DNA of 64,000 bases. Origin: Luteimonas huabeiensis HB2 (GTDB lineage Bacteria; Pseudomonadota; Gammaproteobacteria; Xanthomonadales; Xanthomonadaceae). Position 1 is the stretch's first letter; the number at the start of each line of letters is the position of its first letter. A model generated the notes under the pieces. The model made no database searches, was not told the DNA's origin, and was given only the letters and a program-made list of their open reading frames with translations. Shown piece by piece: positions 58,102-64,000 of this stretch. The stretch is from assembly GCF_000559025.1 (NCBI RefSeq), contig NZ_JAAN01000021.1:62001-126000 (forward strand), in the 5' to 3' direction. Both the position numbers and the translations under genes were made by a program.

Positions 58102-59835
58102 TTAAGGGGCGGCGTCCTCGCGGTAGTCCACCACCAGCTGCACCGCGTCGCCGCCACGGTAGTCGTCGGGCGCCAGCCGGTAGGCCAGCCGGACCCGGCC
58201 CGGCGGCGCGCGGCCGGCCCAGCCGCCGAAGTGGATCGCGTCCACCGGCTCGCGCCGGCCGTCCACCCGCAGCCGCATGCGCAGGTGGCGCTGGCCGACC
58301 TGGCGCGCGTCGAGCAGCGCGAACTCGCCGTCGAACACCGGCTCCGGGAAGCCCTGCCCCCACGGCCCGCCGTCGCGCAGCGCCTCGGCATGGCGGCGGT
58401 CGAACTCGTGCGGCTCGAGGGCGCCGTCGCTGTCGATCACCGCCTGCAGCAGATCGGGGCCGAGCGCGCGCTCGGCCTGGCCGCAGAACGCGGCCTCGAA
58501 GGCGCCGAAGGCATCGCGGTGCAGGGTCAGCCCGGCGGCCATGGCATGGCCGCCGAAGCGCTCGATCAGGCCGGGTTGCGCGGCGTGTACCGCGGCCAGC
58601 GCGTCGCGCACGTGATAGCCGGGAATCGAGCGCGCCGAGCCGCGCAGCAGGCCGGCGCCGGGCTCGGCCGGGGCGAACGCGACCACCGGGCGGTGCAGGC
58701 GCTCCTTGAGCTTGGAGGCCACCAGCCCGACCACGCCCGGGTGCCAGTCCGGATCGAACAGGCAGACCGCCGCGGGCGCTTCGCCCGAGAACGCCAGCGG
58801 CCGCGCCGCCAGCGCCGCTTCCGCGGCGTCCACCATGGTCTGCTGCACGTCGCGGCGCTCGGCGTTGATGCGGTCGAGCAGCCGCGCCAGTTCCAGCGCG
58901 CGCGCCGGCTCGTCGCACAGCAGGCACTCGATGCCGATCGCCATGTCCTCCAGGCGCCCGGCGGCGTTGAGGCGCGGGCCGATGGCGTAGGCGATGTCGG
59001 TCGCGGTCAGCCGCGCGGCGTCGCGCCCGCAGACCTCGATCAGCGCGCGCAGTCCCGCGCAGCCCTGGCCGGCGCGCAACCGCTGCAGGCCGGCCCCGAC
59101 CAGCGCGCGGTTACCGGCGTCCAGCGCCACCAGGTCGGCGACGGTGCCCACCGCCACCAGGTCCAGCAGCGTGCGCAGGTCGGGCACCTCGCGGCCATCG
59201 AAGGCGCCGCGCGCGCGCAGCACCCCGCGCAGCGCCAGCAGCACGTAGAAGATCACCCCCACCCCGGCCAGGCTCTTGCCGGAGAAGGCGTCGCCGGGCA
59301 GGTTCGGATCGACGATCGCATCGGCCGGCGGCAGCGTCGGCCCGGGCAGGTGGTGATCGGTGACCAGCACCTGCCAGCCGCGCGCCTTGGCCGCGCGCAC
59401 GCCCTCGTGGCAGGCGATGCCGTGGTCCACGGTGACCAGCAACTGCGGACCCAGCGCGGCCAGTTCGTCCACCAGCGCCGGCGACAGCCCGTAGCCGTGG
59501 GCGATGCGGTTGGGGACGGCGTGGACCACGTCGCGCGCGCCCAGCATGCGCAACCCGCGCACCGCGACCGCGCAGGCGGTGGCGCCGTCGCAATCGAAGT
59601 CGCCCACCACCAGGATGCGGCCGCCGCCGGCGATGGCGTCGGCCAGCAGGCGGGCGGCGTCGGCGATGCCGGTGAGCGTATCCGGCGGCGGCAACTGCGC
59701 CAGGCGCGGACGCGCCTGCGCGGGATCGCGCACGCCGCGCGCGGCGTAGACGCGCCGCAGCAGCGGCAGCACGTCGGCGGGCCAGTGGCCGGTATCGCCG
59801 GCCGGGCGCCGGCGGATCTTCCGGCGCGGGCTCAC
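58102..59835 (-). CDS. recJ: Single-stranded-DNA exonuclease RecJ
   Basis: 5'-3' exonuclease for recombination and mismatch repair. The 577-residue protein (same as E. coli) has the DHH-family motifs DFDCDGATA (about residues 79-87), TVDHGI, TDHHLPG and DPN. A DHHA1 domain has GGHAMAAGL, and an OB fold follows near the C-terminus. The start is GTG at 59835, overlapping the rpfE stop by 4 nt (GTGA). The last residues end 135 bp before the PPC-type gene. Confidence 0.96.
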   Translation of the reverse strand: MSPRRKIRRRPAGDTGHWPADVLPLLRRVYAARGVRDPAQARPRLAQLPPPDTLTGIADAARLLADAIAGGGRILVVGDFDCDGATACAVAVRGLRMLGARDVVHAVPNRIAHGYGLSPALVDELAALGPQLLVTVDHGIACHEGVRAAKARGWQVLVTDHHLPGPTLPPADAIVDPNLPGDAFSGKSLAGVGVIFYVLLALRGVLRARGAFDGREVPDLRTLLDLVAVGTVADLVALDAGNRALVGAGLQRLRAGQGCAGLRALIEVCGRDAARLTATDIAYAIGPRLNAAGRLEDMAIGIECLLCDEPARALELARLLDRINAERRDVQQTMVDAAEAALAARPLAFSGEAPAAVCLFDPDWHPGVVGLVASKLKERLHRPVVAFAPAEPGAGLLRGSARSIPGYHVRDALAAVHAAQPGLIERFGGHAMAAGLTLHRDAFGAFEAAFCGQAERALGPDLLQAVIDSDGALEPHEFDRRHAEALRDGGPWGQGFPEPVFDGEFALLDARQVGQRHLRMRLRVDGRREPVDAIHFGGWAGRAPPGRVRLAYRLAPDDYRGGDAVQLVVDYREDAAP

Positions 59836-60782
59836 GGATCAAGGCCGGGCCGCGGGCGCCGCCACACCCGCCAGCGCTGCCGCGCGGCGAGCGCGAAGCC
59901 GCGGCCGTCGGCCAGGTCCAGCCGGAGCGCGGCCAGGCCGCCGCCGCGCAGCGCGTCGAGCGCCGGCTGCAGCCAGTCGCCGGCGAGCGTGCGCAGATCG
60001 CGTTCGGTACGCAGGTCGACCAGGGTGTCGGCCTCCACGGCGGCCAGCGCCGGCGGCGGCGCGGACGCCTGCGCACCGCCGGCGCGGGCGATGGCCGCCA
60101 GCGCCCGGTCGCGGGTCAGCACGCGCGCGGACAGGCTGCGCACGCGCTCGGGCAGCGCGCCGCCGCCCCAGAACCACAGCGAGTTCACCGGCGGCAGGCC
60201 GCGCGCGGCGCGTTCGGCGTTGCGCGGGTGATGGTGCAGCAGGATCTGCGCCTCGTTGAGCAGGGCGCGCCAGCGCCGGCTCTCGGGGCCGGCGTCGGGC
60301 AGGTGCTCGAAGACGTCCGCGCCCAGCGCCTCGTCGGGCGCGGCGAACGCCGGCGGCCGCGCGCCGGGCGCCAGCCGCAGGTACCAGCGCCCGGGCGCCG
60401 GCGCGTCGATCGGCGCGCCGGCATCGCCGAACAGCGGCTTCAGCGGCCGCAGCAGGTCGTCGGCCTCCTCGGCCGCGAGCTGCAGCGCCTCGCCGCTGGC
60501 CAGCAGCCGCGCGCCGTTGAGGTCGGGCCGGATCCAGGCCGGGTCGGCGCGCAGCCAGGTCGCGCCCGCGGCGTCGCCGGCGTCCTCCTGCCGGGTCAGC
60601 GCCGCCACCGGCCAGCCGTGCGGCAGCACCTCGATGTGGCGCCGCAACTGCGCCGGCTCGCCGGGCTCGGCATCGGGCAGGCGGTCGGCGCGGCCCAGCG
60701 CGGCGGCCAGGGGCGCCGGCAGCCGCTGCGCGCCGAAGGCCTCGCCGGCGGGCAGCAGCAGGGTCAACCGCGGTGGGGGCAT
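59832..60782 (-). CDS. rpfE: RpfE family protein (COG4255, phosphoglycerate mutase-like)
   Basis: A 316-residue cytosolic protein of unknown biochemical role; in Xanthomonas it lies in the rpf locus and its loss modestly alters extracellular enzymes. Seen are LTLLLPAGEAFGAQRLPAPL at the start, QILLHHHPRNAERAARGLPP, and NSLWFWGGGALPE, which is the family signature (xNSLWFWGGG). Only distant similarity to phosphatase/mutase proteins exists. It overlaps recJ (GTGA) and follows greA by 42 bp. Confidence 0.88.
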   Translation of the reverse strand: MPPPRLTLLLPAGEAFGAQRLPAPLAAALGRADRLPDAEPGEPAQLRRHIEVLPHGWPVAALTRQEDAGDAAGATWLRADPAWIRPDLNGARLLASGEALQLAAEEADDLLRPLKPLFGDAGAPIDAPAPGRWYLRLAPGARPPAFAAPDEALGADVFEHLPDAGPESRRWRALLNEAQILLHHHPRNAERAARGLPPVNSLWFWGGGALPERVRSLSARVLTRDRALAAIARAGGAQASAPPPALAAVEADTLVDLRTERDLRTLAGDWLQPALDALRGGGLAALRLDLADGRGFALAARQRWRVWRRPRPGLDP

Positions 60783-60824
60783 CGCGGGCGTCGGCTGCGG
60801 GAGGCGGGCATGCGGCTCGCGCGG

Positions 60825-61294
60825 TCAGCCGTAGGCGACCGAGACGATGTCGTACTCGTGGGTGCCGCCGGGCGCCTCGATGGTCACGCTGTCGCCCTCG
60901 TGCTTGCCGATCAGCGCGCGCGCCACCGGCGAGGAGATCGCGATCAGGCCCTGCTTGATGTCGGCCTCCAGGTCGCCGACGATCTGGTAGCGGGTGACCT
61001 CGCCGCTCTCCACGTCCTCCAGCTCCACGCGCGCGCCGAAGACGATCTTCGAGCCCGCGTTCAGCGTGGAGACGTCGATGATCTGCGCATGCGACAGCTC
61101 GCCCTCGAGCTGCTTGATGCGGCCCTCGATGAAGCCCTGCTGCTCGCGCGCGGCGTGGTACTCCGCGTTCTCCTTCAGGTCGCCGTGGGCGCGCGCCTCG
61201 GCGATCGCGTTGATCACCGCGGGGCGCTTCACCGACTTCAGTTCTTCCAGCTCGGCGCGCAAGCGCTGCGCGCCCTGGACGGTGAGGGGGGCTC

Positions 61295-61298
<4 letters not shown>
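60825..61298 (-). CDS. greA: Transcription elongation factor GreA
   Basis: Rescues backtracked RNA polymerase by stimulating transcript cleavage. The 157-residue protein has the N-terminal coiled coil with the acidic tip ([20 protein letters not shown], about residues 38-57), where D and E at the tip are catalytic. The C-terminal FKBP-like domain has [19 protein letters not shown]. Its ATG overlaps the carB stop by 4 nt (ATGA), so it is translationally coupled to carB. Confidence 0.97.

Positions 61299-64000
<2,702 letters not shown>

Overview
The window is about 64 kb of very GC-rich bacterial chromosome. It reads as a member of the Xanthomonadaceae (Lysobacter/Luteimonas/Xanthomonas relatives). 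The strongest reason is a complete rpf locus in the family's typical order: rpfB, rpfF, rpfC, rpfG, lysS, prfB, then recJ, rpfE, greA, carB. The order trxB / ftsK-lolA-rarA and clpS-clpA / infA / aat is typical of gammaproteobacteria. Genus assignment is inference; no 16S gene is present.

Layout. 1-2.8 kb: flagellar regulation, with flgB and cheV leftward and flgA, flgM, flgN rightward, carrying recognisable sigma-54 and FliA promoters. 2.9-11.4 kb: a signalling block of two soluble histidine kinases, a GGDEF-EAL-receiver protein with degenerate active sites, a PAS-GGDEF-EAL protein and a small methyl-accepting protein. 11.5-31 kb: mostly core genes (hflD, mnmA, a Nudix hydrolase, clpS, clpA, infA, aat, trxB, ald, ftsK, lolA, rarA, a UbiB-family kinase, an exported aldo/keto reductase), with a serine hydrolase set between ftsK and lolA. 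31-33.2 kb: a small leftward accessory group: a secreted protein with a caspase-like His/Cys pattern, an unknown 317-residue protein and a regulator made of two LuxR-type HTH domains. 33.3-36.4 kb: a dif-like Xer site, a MerR regulator with a copper-type P1B ATPase, and tRNA-Ala and tRNA-Glu. 36.6-47.5 kb: a permease with an overlapping lipoprotein methyltransferase, ppsR/ppsA, orn, tadA, lipoproteins and mntP behind a yybP-ykoY manganese riboswitch. 47.6-64 kb: the rpf/DSF quorum-sensing locus and carB, which runs off the window.

The most informative non-coding signal is at 33,291-33,318. This 28-bp sequence matches the XerC/XerD recombination site dif in form. The KOPS-like octamers GGGNAGGG found by eye change strand across it: mostly + to its left, all - to its right, so they point at the site from both sides. 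The window therefore probably spans the replication terminus, and ftsK, whose product acts at dif, lies only about 9 kb away.

Two intergenic repeat families were found. One is a TAGGAGCG-ended palindromic element (9,786-10,039 and 42,607-42,690) that twice supplies the stop codon of the gene before it. The other is arrays of CCCGCnnGCGGG palindromes (27,590-27,747 and 42,691-42,840) that share spacer types and order but lie in opposite orientation. No insertion sequence, prophage or CRISPR array was seen.
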